Notes under the pieces: model-generated
Databases searched by the model: none
Seen by the model: only the letters and a program-made list of their open reading frames with translations
Told to the model about the DNA's origin: nothing
Shown: positions 39,591 to 48,142 of the stretch, one piece after another
Layout of the letters: every line of letters starts with the position of its first letter
Numbering within the stretch: position 1 is the first letter of the stretch
DNA from: Pseudomonas sp. AN-1
Lineage (GTDB): Bacteria; Pseudomonadota; Gammaproteobacteria; Pseudomonadales; Pseudomonadaceae
Length of the DNA: 64,000 nucleotides
Direction of reading: 5' to 3'
Assembly: GCF_034057115.1 (NCBI RefSeq)
Contig: NZ_CP139195.1
Location: 1,426,001-1,490,000 of the forward strand
Translations under genes and position numbers: made by a program

Positions 39591-40520
39591 ATGTCATCCA
39601 AGCTGGAGCAACTCAAGCAGTACACCACCGTGGTCGCCGATACCGGCGACTTCGACGCCATCGCCCGCCTGCAGCCGGTGGACGCCACCACCAACCCGTC
39701 GCTGCTGCTCAAGGCCGCCGCCCTGCCCCGCTACGAGGGTCAGCTCAAGACGGCCATCGCCGGCGCCGGGCAGGACCTGGGCCTGGCCTGCGACCGCTTT
39801 GCGGTGGCGGTGGGCAGCGAGATCCTGCAGATCATCCCCGGCCGGGTATCCACCGAGGTGGATTCGCGGCTGTCCTTCGACAGCGCCGCCACCATCGAGC
39901 GCGCCAGGCGCCTGATCGGCCTGTACGAGACCGCCGGCATCGGCCGCGAACGAGTGCTGATCAAGGTCGCCTCGACCTGGGAAGGCATCCGCGCCGCCGA
40001 GCAGCTCGAGCGCGAGGGCATCCAGACCAACCTGACCCTGCTGTTCTCCTTCGCTCAGGCCCAGGCCTGCGCCGATGCCGGGGTGTTCCTCATCTCGCCC
40101 TTCGTCGGCCGCATCTACGACTGGTACAAGAAGGCCGAGGGCCGCGATTTCGTCGGCGCCGAGGATCCCGGCGTGCGCTCGGTGACGCGCATCTACAACT
40201 ACTACAAGGCCAATGGCTACGCGACCGTGGTGATGGGCGCCAGCTTCCGCAACATCGGCCAGATCGAGCAGCTGGCCGGCTGCGACCGCCTGACCATCAG
40301 CCCCGAGCTGATGCAGCAGCTGGCCGACGACCAGGGCGAACTGCCCCGCCATCTCTGCGCCGAGGGCGCCGCAGGCGAAGCCCGCGAGAGCCTCGACGAG
40401 CGCGCCTTCCGCTGGAAGATGAACGAGGACGCCATGGCCACCGAGAAGCTGGCCGAGGGCATCCGCCTGTTCGCCCGCGACCAGGAGAAGCTGGAGGCGC
40501 TGCTGGCCAGCAAGGCCTGA
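39591..40520 (+). CDS. tal: Transaldolase
   Basis: A 309-residue class I transaldolase of the TalB type: [12 protein letters not shown], Schiff-base lysine in [37 protein letters not shown]. It interconverts sedoheptulose-7-P/glyceraldehyde-3-P and erythrose-4-P/fructose-6-P. It follows dusA in the same direction, as in other pseudomonads, and ends at a bidirectional terminator. Confidence 0.95.
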   Translation: MSSKLEQLKQYTTVVADTGDFDAIARLQPVDATTNPSLLLKAAALPRYEGQLKTAIAGAGQDLGLACDRFAVAVGSEILQIIPGRVSTEVDSRLSFDSAATIERARRLIGLYETAGIGRERVLIKVASTWEGIRAAEQLEREGIQTNLTLLFSFAQAQACADAGVFLISPFVGRIYDWYKKAEGRDFVGAEDPGVRSVTRIYNYYKANGYATVVMGASFRNIGQIEQLAGCDRLTISPELMQQLADDQGELPRHLCAEGAAGEARESLDERAFRWKMNEDAMATEKLAEGIRLFARDQEKLEALLASKA

Positions 40521-40534
40521 GTCCCCCTGCAACG

Positions 40535-40566
40535 AAAAAAGCCGACCTGTTCAGGTCGGCTTTTTC
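40535..40566. terminator. Bidirectional Rho-independent terminator
   Basis: AGCCGACCTG (40541-40550) and CAGGTCGGCT (40553-40562) with A-run on the left and T-run on the right. It serves tal (+) and the STAS gene (-). Confidence 0.93.
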
Positions 40567-40579
40567 ATTCACGGCCGGA

Positions 40580-41062
40580 TCAGTGTCGCTCCAGCGCCGT
40601 CACCAGGTCGCGGAAGGCCTCGCGGTTGTGCTCGTTGAGCCCCATGAGGATGCGGTGTGCTTCGAGCACCTTGGCCTTGACCAGCTCCTCGGAAACATCC
40701 TGCGCCGGCAGGTCGCTCAGGCAGTCCGGGCAGGGCACCGGGGTACCGAGGATGTTGAACACCTGGTCGAAGCCCATGGACTCGAGCAGGCGGGTGATGT
40801 CCGGATTGGTGGTCACCAGCGCCGGCAGCAGGCCGACCTTCTGCCGCGAGAGGATCGACAGCTTGGCCAGCAGGCCGAGGGTGGTGCTGTCGATGCTCGA
40901 GGTTTCCGTCAGATCGATGACGATCGACGAGAAATTGCGCGCCCCGAAAATCTTCTCGATGGTCGCATCCAGCGCCGAGCACAGGGTCAGACGCACTTCA
41001 CCGACAAACTTGAGAACGAAGGTGCCATCCTGCTCGGCAAACTGGATCTTACCCGTACTCAT
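40580..41062 (-). CDS. STAS-domain anti-sigma factor antagonist
   Basis: A 160-residue protein with a STAS domain (about residues 5-100); the phosphorylatable serine fits DLTETSSIDSTTLGLL. A C-terminal 55-residue tail contains a CPDC pair. Its start overlaps the end of the response-regulator gene by 4 bases. In pseudomonads this pair is linked to RpoS control (RssB with an anti-sigma antagonist); I place it there by order and domain content. Confidence 0.87.
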   Translation of the reverse strand: MSTGKIQFAEQDGTFVLKFVGEVRLTLCSALDATIEKIFGARNFSSIVIDLTETSSIDSTTLGLLAKLSILSRQKVGLLPALVTTNPDITRLLESMGFDQVFNILGTPVPCPDCLSDLPAQDVSEELVKAKVLEAHRILMGLNEHNREAFRDLVTALERH

Positions 41063-42249
41063 GCAAACTTCCTGCTCAGCACCAGCAAGGCGATATCATC
41101 CGGCATCTCGCCGAGGTTGGCCAGCCCGAACACCTGGCGCAGCCCTTCCAGACTGCCGCCGGCCTGGCCGACCATCAGCGGCAGGATGGCTTCCTTGGCC
41201 TTGAGCGTGTCGCCCGGCAGCAGATCGAGGATGCCATCGGAGAACAGGGTCAGGCTGAAGCGCTCGGGCAGCTGCAGCTCGCGATCCTCGAAGGTGGCCT
41301 CCTCGAACAGGCCGACCGGCAGGCCTCGCCCTTCCAGGTAGCGCGCCTGACCATCGCAGTAGAGCACCGGCAGCGGCAGGTGGCCACCGACGCTGTAGGT
41401 CAGGGTGTTGGTGCTTTCGTCGATCACCCCGCCGAGCATGGTCACGTGCTTGCCCAGCTTGCAGTTGATCAAACCGCGGTTGATGTGGCCGAGCACGTCG
41501 GAAGGACGGAACTCGGGCAGCGGACGGTTGCGGTGACGGCGCGACTCGTAGAGCAGGCGCGTGGTCATGAACTTGAGCAGCACGGTGACGAAGGCCGAGG
41601 AGGCGCCATGCCCGGAGACGTCGGCCAGATAGAAGCCGATCCGCCGTTCATCGACCCGAAAGTAGTCGACGAAGTCGCCGGACAGGTAGAGCGACGGGAT
41701 GATCTGGTGGGCGAAGTGGAATTCGCCGGCCTCCCAGGGCGTCACCGGCAGCATGTTCATCTGCACGTGGCGCCCGGCGTTCTGGTCCTCCTGGAGAAGA
41801 CTCAGGCTGGCCTGCAGCTCGCGGTTGGTAGCCTCCAGACGCTCGCGGTAGCGGCGATTCTCCTGGCGCAGGCGCGCGCGGTCGAGCGCGCGGCGCACCG
41901 AATGCTCGAGCATGACCAGATCGTCCAGCGGCTTGACCAGATAGTCGGCCGCGCCGCGGCGCAGGGCCTCGAGAGCGTCGCTCATCACCCCGGCGGCGGA
42001 AATGACGATGACCGGCACCTCGCAGTCGCGCTCGGCGATCTGGCGGATCATTTCCAGCCCGTCGAGCTGCGGCGTGGCCAGGTCGCATATCACCAGATCG
42101 GGGCGCTCGAGTTCGAGCAACTGCAGACCGGCACTGCCAGTGGCAGCCTGCAGTACACAGAATCCGGCATCCTCGAGGTAGCTGTGCAGGCTGGCACGAA
42201 CCTCGTCGTCGTCATCAATGACCAGCAGCTTGGCACTGATTGTGTGCAT
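41059..42249 (-). CDS. rssB: RssB-like response regulator with PP2C-type phosphatase output
   Basis: A 396-residue protein. Receiver domain at residues 1-125 (DDDDE acidic pocket, phospho-Asp in LVICDLATPQLDG, Lys in YLVKPLDD). A coiled coil spans about 130-165, followed by a SpoIIE/PP2C-like phosphatase domain with LSGDFVDYF, LADVSGHGASSAFV and LFSDGILDLLPG. The phosphatase would act on the STAS partner encoded next. No DNA-binding domain. Matches the Pseudomonas RssB arrangement. Confidence 0.87.
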   Translation of the reverse strand: MHTISAKLLVIDDDDEVRASLHSYLEDAGFCVLQAATGSAGLQLLELERPDLVICDLATPQLDGLEMIRQIAERDCEVPVIVISAAGVMSDALEALRRGAADYLVKPLDDLVMLEHSVRRALDRARLRQENRRYRERLEATNRELQASLSLLQEDQNAGRHVQMNMLPVTPWEAGEFHFAHQIIPSLYLSGDFVDYFRVDERRIGFYLADVSGHGASSAFVTVLLKFMTTRLLYESRRHRNRPLPEFRPSDVLGHINRGLINCKLGKHVTMLGGVIDESTNTLTYSVGGHLPLPVLYCDGQARYLEGRGLPVGLFEEATFEDRELQLPERFSLTLFSDGILDLLPGDTLKAKEAILPLMVGQAGGSLEGLRQVFGLANLGEMPDDIALLVLSRKFA

Positions 42250-42440
42250 GAATCATCCAGGCAAACGGCGCCGCGGGCGGCTCGAAACTCGGTTTGATCA
42301 CAGCGGCGGCCGGGGCCGCCGATCTATGGCGCGACACTACTCGCATCGGCTGCGGGGTTCAAGCCGGGGGCCGGCTGCCGACATGGCTGCTTGCAGCGGC
42401 CCGATGCCGCACGGCGACAGCTCCCGTCAGGCAGCCAGGT

Positions 42441-43142
42441 TCAGAAGTCGTCCTCGACCTGGCCATCCTGGACCTTGAACTCGCGGTTCTGCAGGTAGGC
42501 GTTGCGAATGAACACGTACTTGTCGCCGGTGACGACCTTCTCGGCCGACAGCAGCTCGGCGCGGGTATCCACCACGTCGACGGCACGGGTGGTGTTGCGC
42601 GTCGGCACATGGTCGATGGCCCGATAGAACGAGTGCAGGCTGTCCACCGCCAGCCCGGAAGCATCGCGCGGCGAGCTCGGGCCGAAGAACGGCAGCACCA
42701 GATAGGGGCCGGAGGAAACGCCCCAGGCACCCAGGGTCTGGCCGAAGTCCTCGTCGTTGCGCAGCAGGCCGGCGTGGCGGGCCACGTCGAAGAAGCCACC
42801 CACGCCGACGGTGGTATTGATCAGGAAACGCGCGGTGTCGACACCAGCAGCGTGGAACTTGCCCTGCAGGCTGTTGTTGGCGAAGTTGCCGACCTCGCCG
42901 AGGTTGGCGAACACGTTGCCGATACCGTCCTCGAGAAACTGCGGCGTCACGGCCTGGTAGCCCCGCGCCAGCGGCTTGAGCGCCCAGATGTCGAGGGTAT
43001 CGTTGAACACGAAGACCGGGCGGTTGAAAGCCTCCCAGGGATCTTCCTCGCTGGCCTGGGTGACGGCAGGCAGCAGCGCCAGGCCGGCCACAGCCAGCAG
43101 ACCGGCCGAACGACTCAGCCAACGAGCGCAACGATCGCGCAT
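42441..43142 (-). CDS. mlaA: MlaA/VacJ outer-membrane lipid-asymmetry protein
   Basis: A 233-residue MlaA, which removes misplaced phospholipids from the outer leaflet and hands them to MlaC. Motifs DPWEAFNRPVFVFND, FLINTTVGVGGFFDVA and DFGQTLGAWGVSSGPYLVLP are intact. The signal peptide ends AVTQASEED with no lipobox cysteine, so it may not be a lipoprotein. ATG 43142 starts the signal peptide; a longer start lacks one. Confidence 0.92.
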   Translation of the reverse strand: MRDRCARWLSRSAGLLAVAGLALLPAVTQASEEDPWEAFNRPVFVFNDTLDIWALKPLARGYQAVTPQFLEDGIGNVFANLGEVGNFANNSLQGKFHAAGVDTARFLINTTVGVGGFFDVARHAGLLRNDEDFGQTLGAWGVSSGPYLVLPFFGPSSPRDASGLAVDSLHSFYRAIDHVPTRNTTRAVDVVDTRAELLSAEKVVTGDKYVFIRNAYLQNREFKVQDGQVEDDF

Positions 43143-43350
43143 GTACCTTCTCCTCGTGCTTCCACACGACCAGCCCTCTTGGCCGGCCACTTACTATCCG
43201 CGCAGTATACGCCTGCCGCGATTTCTTGCAGCCACTGCCGACCCGCGGCGCTTGACGCCGATCACCCACGAGCTCGCGCGGTGGGTTAGTCTTGAAAACA
43301 CGGGGGCGGCCGCAGTGTCGCCACCCCTCCACCGCAAAAGGAACCACGTC

Positions 43351-43617
43351 ATGCCCGCACGCCAACTCCAGCAGCAACTGCAAGACCTGCGCGACCATCT
43401 GGCCGAAGATCCGCCTCTGAACGATGAGGACAGGGCCGCACTGATCGAGCTGATGAGCGAAATCGAAGTGCAGCTGGCTCGCGAGATCGCCAGCGAGCCG
43501 GACGCCAGCCTGGTGGACGGGGTCAACCTGGCGGTGGAGCGCTTCGAGGCCAGCCATCCCACCCTGGCCGGCAGCCTGCGCTCGATCCTGCAGACCCTGG
43601 CCAACATGGGCATCTGA
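43351..43617 (+). CDS. DUF4404 family small protein
   Basis: An 88-residue, acidic, mostly helical protein (QQQLQDLRDHLAEDPPL, VNLAVERFEASHPTLAGSLR, ILQTLANMGI). AAAAGGA precedes ATG 43351. It stands divergent to mlaA in pseudomonads. Function unknown. Confidence 0.82.
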   Translation: MPARQLQQQLQDLRDHLAEDPPLNDEDRAALIELMSEIEVQLAREIASEPDASLVDGVNLAVERFEASHPTLAGSLRSILQTLANMGI

Positions 43618-43637
43618 GCCGGCGACAGGACGACGAG

Positions 43638-43663
43638 GCCGACTCGTACCGGTCGGCTTTCGC
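43638..43663. terminator. Hairpin between the DUF4404 gene and queF
   Basis: GCCGAC (43638-43643) pairs with GTCGGC (43652-43657), followed by TTTCG on the plus strand. Converging genes flank it. Confidence 0.55.
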
Positions 43664-43671
43664 CTGTCCGG

Positions 43672-44502
43672 CTACTGGCGCACCAGCCGGCGGTTGTCAG
43701 GATTGACCGGATGGGTGCTGCGGTAGGGGTTGATGTCCAGGCCGCCGCGGCGTACGTAGCGGGCATGCACGCAGAGATGCTCTGGCGCGAGCAGTGCCTT
43801 GAGGTCGAGGTAGATGCGCTCGACGCATTGCTCGTGGAAATCGCCGTGCATGCGCAGCGACACCACGTAGGCCAGCAGCGCGGCGCGATCCAGTGCCGGA
43901 CCGCGATAGTCGATCACCACCGTGCCCCAATCAGGCTGGCCGGTGACCGGGCAGTTGGACTTGAGCAGGTGGCTGTACAGCGTCTCGCTGACCACCTGCG
44001 CACGATCGCAGGCCAGCAGTCCGGCATCCGGCGGGCCGTAGCAGTCGATGGCCACGTCCAGCTCGTCGAGGCATTCGCCGGCGGGGCGTGCCACGCCCTC
44101 CTCCGCCACCTCGTCCAGCGTGCGCACGCGCACCGCCACCGATGCGCCGGCCGCCGCCGACAGGTCGCGCGCCAGCACCTCGGCGAGCGCCTCGCGGCTG
44201 GCGAAGCGGGTCTGGTTCAGCGAGTTGAGGTACAGCTTGAACGACTTGGACTCGATGATGCAGGGCGAATGGGCGGGAATCGCGAACTCGCCGATGGCCA
44301 CCAGCGGCTTGCCCCTGTCGTTCAGCCAGGACAGCTCGTAGCAGTTCCACAGGTCGACACCCTGGAACGGCAGCGCCTGCGGGTCGATGCCCAGCTCGCG
44401 CCACTTGGGCTCGCGCGGGATGGGGAACAGCAGCTCGGGGGCGTACTCGGCCACGTACTCGGTGGTCTTGCCCAGCGGGGAATGGTGGACGTCTTGCGCC
44501 AT
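43672..44502 (-). CDS. queF: NADPH-dependent 7-cyano-7-deazaguanine reductase QueF
   Basis: A 276-residue two-domain (bimodular) QueF reducing preQ0 to preQ1 for queuosine. The QueF motif is [11 protein letters not shown], the catalytic cysteine is in [16 protein letters not shown], and the E/H substrate residues lie in [17 protein letters not shown] 44502 has the expected [16 protein letters not shown] start. No preQ1 riboswitch was recognised in the 84-base leader. Confidence 0.94.
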   Translation of the reverse strand: MAQDVHHSPLGKTTEYVAEYAPELLFPIPREPKWRELGIDPQALPFQGVDLWNCYELSWLNDRGKPLVAIGEFAIPAHSPCIIESKSFKLYLNSLNQTRFASREALAEVLARDLSAAAGASVAVRVRTLDEVAEEGVARPAGECLDELDVAIDCYGPPDAGLLACDRAQVVSETLYSHLLKSNCPVTGQPDWGTVVIDYRGPALDRAALLAYVVSLRMHGDFHEQCVERIYLDLKALLAPEHLCVHARYVRRGGLDINPYRSTHPVNPDNRRLVRQ

Positions 44503-44586
44503 TGCGAAACTCGACAAACGTAAAAGTGGAAGCCTGACGGCCGCGGGCGGCAAAGGCAAGCCCGCCCGGCGACCATCCGGCCGGAG

Positions 44587-45366
44587 TCACTGGCGCATGC
44601 CCACGCCACGCTTGAGCAGCTGCAGGCTGACCGTGTAGAGGATCGCCGCCGCCAGCAGCATCAGGATGATGGCGGTACCGATGTGGATGTCGGAGACGCC
44701 GAGGATGCCGTAGCGGAAGGCGTTGACCATGTGCAGGATCGGGTTGGCCAGCGATACCGTCTGCCAGAACTCGGGCAGCATGTGGATCGAGTAGAACACC
44801 CCGCCCAGGTAGGTCAGCGGCGTCAGCACGAAGGTCGGGATGATCGAGATGTCGTCGAAGTTGCGCGCATAGACCGCGTTGATGAACCCGCACAGCGAGA
44901 AGATGGTCGCCGCCAGCAGGATCACCGCGAAGGTCACCAGCGCGTGGTGGATCTGCAGGTGGGTGAAGAACAGCGACAGCGCGGTGACGATGGCTGCCAC
45001 CGCCAGACCGCGCAGCACGCCGCCGATGACGAAGCCGACCAGGATCACGTGCGGCGAGGCCGGCGAGACCATCAGCTCCTCGACGGAGCGGTGGAACTTG
45101 GTGCCGAAGAAACTCGACACCACGTTGCCGTAGGAGTTGGTGATCACCGACATCATGATCAGACCGGGAACGATGTACTCCATGTAGGAGAAGCCGTTCA
45201 TGTCGCCGATCTGCCGGCCGATCAGGTTGCCGAAGATCACGAAGTACAGAACCATGGTGATCGCCGGCGGCAGCAGGGTCTGCGGCCAGATGCGCATGAA
45301 GCGGCGCACTTCCTTGCGCACGATGGTTTGCAGCGCCACCCAGTTGGCTTGCAGTTCAACGGACAT
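44587..45366 (-). CDS. ABC-2 type exporter permease (YadH-like)
   Basis: A 259-residue permease with six membrane segments and the ABC-2 signature NAFRYGILGVSD near the C-terminus. Its ATG follows the ATPase stop (TGAATG) without a gap. YadGH-type exporters are widespread, and their cargo is not established. Confidence 0.88.
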   Translation of the reverse strand: MSVELQANWVALQTIVRKEVRRFMRIWPQTLLPPAITMVLYFVIFGNLIGRQIGDMNGFSYMEYIVPGLIMMSVITNSYGNVVSSFFGTKFHRSVEELMVSPASPHVILVGFVIGGVLRGLAVAAIVTALSLFFTHLQIHHALVTFAVILLAATIFSLCGFINAVYARNFDDISIIPTFVLTPLTYLGGVFYSIHMLPEFWQTVSLANPILHMVNAFRYGILGVSDIHIGTAIILMLLAAAILYTVSLQLLKRGVGMRQ

Positions 45367-46296
45367 TCACTGGCCTCCGGCGAGATTCTTGGCCACCAGG
45401 GAGACGAACAGCTCCTCCAGGCGGTTGGTCTTGTTGCGCAGGCTGAGCACCTCGATGCCCTGCGCGGCGAGCTGGGCGAACAGCGCGTTCACCCCCTGGC
45501 TCTTCTCCACCTGCACCTCGAGGGTCAGCGGGTCGACCAGGCTCACCGGGTAGCCCTCCAGGCGCGGCGCCGCCGGCTGCGGGCTGCGCAGGTCGAGCAG
45601 GAAGGTCTCCACGTGCAGCTTCATCAAGAGCTCGCGCATGCTGGTGTGCTCGACGATGCGGCCGTGGTCGATGATGCCGATGTTGCGGCACAGCTGTTCG
45701 GCTTCCTCGAGGTAGTGGGTGGTGAGGATGATGGTGATGCCCTGCTGGTTCAGCTCGGTGAGGAAGCTCCACATCGAGCGGCGCAGCTCGATGTCGACCC
45801 CGGCGGTGGGCTCGTCGAGGATCAGCAGGCGCGGCTGGTGGATCAGCGCGCGGGCGATCATCAGGCGGCGCTTCATGCCGCCGGAGAGCATGCGCGAGGG
45901 CACGTTGCGCTTGTCCCACAGGCCCAGCTCGGTGAGGTACTTCTCCGCGCGCTCGCCGGCGAGACGCGCCGGGATGCCGTAGTAGCCGGCCTGGGCGACG
46001 AGGATGTCGAAGGCCTTCTCGAACTGGTTGAAGTTGAACTCCTGGGGCACCACGCCGAGGCAGCGCTTGAGCCCGGAGGGATCGCGGTCGAGGTCATGGC
46101 CGAACACCTCGACCGTGCCGCCGGTCTTGTTGACCAGGGTGGAGAGGATGCCGATGGTGGTCGACTTGCCCGCCCCGTTGGGACCGAGCAGGGCGAAGAA
46201 GTCGCCTTCGGCGACCTCCAGGTCGATGCCCTTGAGGGCCTGGAAGCCGTTGCCGTAGGTCTTGGTCAACTGGCGGATGGTCAGTGCGGAAGTCAT
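45367..46296 (-). CDS. ABC exporter ATPase (YadG-like)
   Basis: A 309-residue ATPase: Walker A GPNGAGKST, signature LSGGMKRRLMIARAL, Walker B LLILDEPTAGVD, switch TTHYLEEAEQ. The C-terminal 70 residues are the DUF4162-like tail of this exporter class. ATG 46296 fits the family start. No purine-rich ribosome site is seen on this strand. Partner of the next gene. Confidence 0.9.
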   Translation of the reverse strand: MTSALTIRQLTKTYGNGFQALKGIDLEVAEGDFFALLGPNGAGKSTTIGILSTLVNKTGGTVEVFGHDLDRDPSGLKRCLGVVPQEFNFNQFEKAFDILVAQAGYYGIPARLAGERAEKYLTELGLWDKRNVPSRMLSGGMKRRLMIARALIHQPRLLILDEPTAGVDIELRRSMWSFLTELNQQGITIILTTHYLEEAEQLCRNIGIIDHGRIVEHTSMRELLMKLHVETFLLDLRSPQPAAPRLEGYPVSLVDPLTLEVQVEKSQGVNALFAQLAAQGIEVLSLRNKTNRLEELFVSLVAKNLAGGQ

Positions 46297-46450
46297 TGAA
46301 AGGAGGCACGCGCGACAATTCGAGCGCACTAGATAAGGGCTGGGGAAGGCAAATGCAACCACGGAGCACCGGCGAGCGGGCATTTGCGGGCGCTAATCGC
46401 ACGAAGGCCAGCTGCTATACTCGCCCGCCGTTCCACTGCCGGATTCTGCC

Positions 46451-46861
46451 ATGGCCACTTCCTATATCGACCATCACCTCGCCCTGCTCGCCCATCTGCG
46501 CACCATCCTGGCCGCCCTGGGCGAGGCCGAGCAGGTGCCGGAAGACAATCACGCGCTGTTCCTCGAGCGCTTCGACGAGCTGCTCGCCGAACTGCCGCGC
46601 CAGACCGAGGACGCCATCTACCTGGGCCAGGAACTGATGGCCCAGGTGTTCCACCGCTATCCGCAGATCGCCCACCTGGTGCCGCGCGACCTGCTGTGGT
46701 TCTTCGGCGGCGACTGCCTGCACTACATGCCCGACGAGGAAATCGAGCTGTACCAGCAACTCGACGAGCGCCGCTTCGCCGCCGAGGAGAATGACGAGCC
46801 GTTCGACTGGGAGCGCGAGAAGCAGCTGCTGGCGTTGCCCGACGACAGCCCGCGCCACTGA
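46451..46861 (+). CDS. Conserved hypothetical protein (PA2817-like)
   Basis: A 136-residue, acidic, helical, cytosolic protein (YIDHHLALLAHLRTIL, VFHRYPQIAHLVPRDLLWFF, DCLHYMPDEEIELYQQLDE). I associate it with the uncharacterised PA2817 family of pseudomonads by its sequence and its place beside the tRNA-Gly genes; that is from memory. It ends at a bidirectional terminator. Confidence 0.75.
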   Translation: MATSYIDHHLALLAHLRTILAALGEAEQVPEDNHALFLERFDELLAELPRQTEDAIYLGQELMAQVFHRYPQIAHLVPRDLLWFFGGDCLHYMPDEEIELYQQLDERRFAAEENDEPFDWEREKQLLALPDDSPRH

Positions 46862-46920
46862 AGCCGTGCCCGCCTCTCCCCACAAGGGAGAGGCCTGCGC
46901 CGGCAAAAAACGCGCACAAA

Positions 46921-46951
46921 AAAAGACGCCACCCGAAGGTGGCGTCTTTTT
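46921..46951. terminator. Bidirectional Rho-independent terminator
   Basis: GACGCCACC (46925-46933) and GGTGGCGTC (46938-46946) with a CGAA tetraloop, A-run before and T-run after. It ends both the hypothetical gene and the tRNA operon. Confidence 0.95.
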
Positions 46952-46956
46952 CGATT

Positions 46957-47032
<76 letters not shown>

Positions 47033-47099
47033 AGTGCCTTGACGGCTCCCGGATCTCTCCGGGGTTACGCCGCACTTTCGCGTGGCGCCTGGTGCAAAC

Positions 47100-47175
<76 letters not shown>

Positions 47176-47242
47176 AGTGCCTTGACGGCTCCCGGATCTC
47201 TCCGGGGTTACGCTGCGCTTGCGCGCGGCGCCTGGTGCAAAC

Positions 47243-47318
<76 letters not shown>

Positions 47319-47385
47319 ATTGCCTTGACGGCTTCCGGATCTCTCCGGAGTTACGCCCCGCTTGCGCGTGGCGCCTGATGCAAAC

Positions 47386-47461
<76 letters not shown>

Positions 47462-47466
47462 AAAAG

Positions 47467-47542
47467 TGGCGTCCCCTAGGGGACTCGAACCCCTGTTACC
47501 GCCGTGAAAGGGCGGTGTCCTAGGCCACTAGACGAAGGGGAC
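47467..47542 (-). tRNA. tRNA-Glu(TTC)
   Basis: A 76-nt cloverleaf with encoded CCA: acceptor GTCCCCT, anticodon loop CCTTTCACG (TTC), T loop GTTCGAGTC. First gene of the Glu-Gly4 operon. Confidence 0.97.
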
Positions 47543-47650
47543 GCGGCCTGGAACTTACAACAGCTTTTGACTGCCACACTTTCCAATCCTTCCGGCTTTC
47601 CCTCGAATCGGCTTTCGCTTCGTCGTGGGCTTCGCTCCGGAAGTGCGCGC

Positions 47651-47679
47651 ATTCTAGAAAGCGCCTCCCCAGGCGTCAA
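47651..47679 (-). promoter_or_regulatory. Sigma70 promoter of the tRNA operon
   Basis: On the minus strand TTGACG (47679-47674), 17-base spacer, TAGAAT (47656-47651). Expected start near 47644, about 100 bases before tRNA-Glu, leaving a leader. Confidence 0.8.
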
Positions 47680-47754
47680 CCCCTGTTTCGAATTTTTTTT
47701 CAAATCAATGGCTTGCACACGATTCGCAGCGACTGCGGCGGATCGCGAAGCCGC

Positions 47755-47782
47755 TTGGCGAACGCGGGCCACATGCTATAAT
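47755..47782 (+). promoter_or_regulatory. Sigma70 promoter cut off by the prophage
   Basis: TTGGCG (47755-47760), 16-base spacer, TATAAT (47777-47782). It points right, into the prophage, whose genes all run left. The host gene it served is presumably beyond the far end of the prophage. The rest of 47543-47754 holds only the tRNA promoter. Confidence 0.65.
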
Positions 47783-47800
47783 GTAGCGCCGCGCGAAATC

Positions 47801-47852
47801 TGGCGCAGCCGTGCGAGATAGATGGCGCAATAGAATCCTTCCGCATGCGCCA
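47801..47852. repeat. TGGCGCA repeats at the prophage end
   Basis: TGGCGCA occurs at 47801-47807 and 47823-47829 and inverted (TGCGCCA) at 47846-47852. Partial copies follow. Spacing and position suit transposase-binding end sites of a Mu-like phage. Confidence 0.5.
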
Positions 47853-47860
47853 AATGAATT

Positions 47861-48133
47861 TCAAATGGCGACTGACGCCAGCGCGCTGATCAACTCGTCC
47901 CGACTGGCGAAGCCGAAGCGCCGTATCACCGCCAGATCATCATGGTCCTGCCAGTGCGGTGCGATGTACCCCGCGTCGCCGGGCTGCAGGCTGTGGTCGT
48001 AGTCCTCCGGGTACTCGGCGACGTTGCTGCGCACCACGCTGGCCCCCAACAGGCGCTCCAACTGGAGGCGGTAGTCATCACGGCTTACCGCCTTCAGTGC
48101 TTCCAGATCATGTGCCGTTTGTACGATTCGCAT
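47861..48133 (-). CDS. Small phage protein, last gene of the prophage
   Basis: A 90-residue acidic protein (MRIVQTAHDLEALKAVSR; EYPEDYDHSLQPGDAGYI; FASRDELISALASVAI). No membrane segment. It starts 9 bases after the tip-protein stop. Family not recognised. Being last at the phage end, it could be a tail-fibre accessory or a cargo gene. Confidence 0.65.
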   Translation of the reverse strand: MRIVQTAHDLEALKAVSRDDYRLQLERLLGASVVRSNVAEYPEDYDHSLQPGDAGYIAPHWQDHDDLAVIRRFGFASRDELISALASVAI

Positions 48134-48142
48134 AGGTCTCTC

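Noticed and set aside
44503-44586. preQ1 riboswitch upstream of queF
   Set aside because: No recognisable preQ1 aptamer pattern in the short leader.
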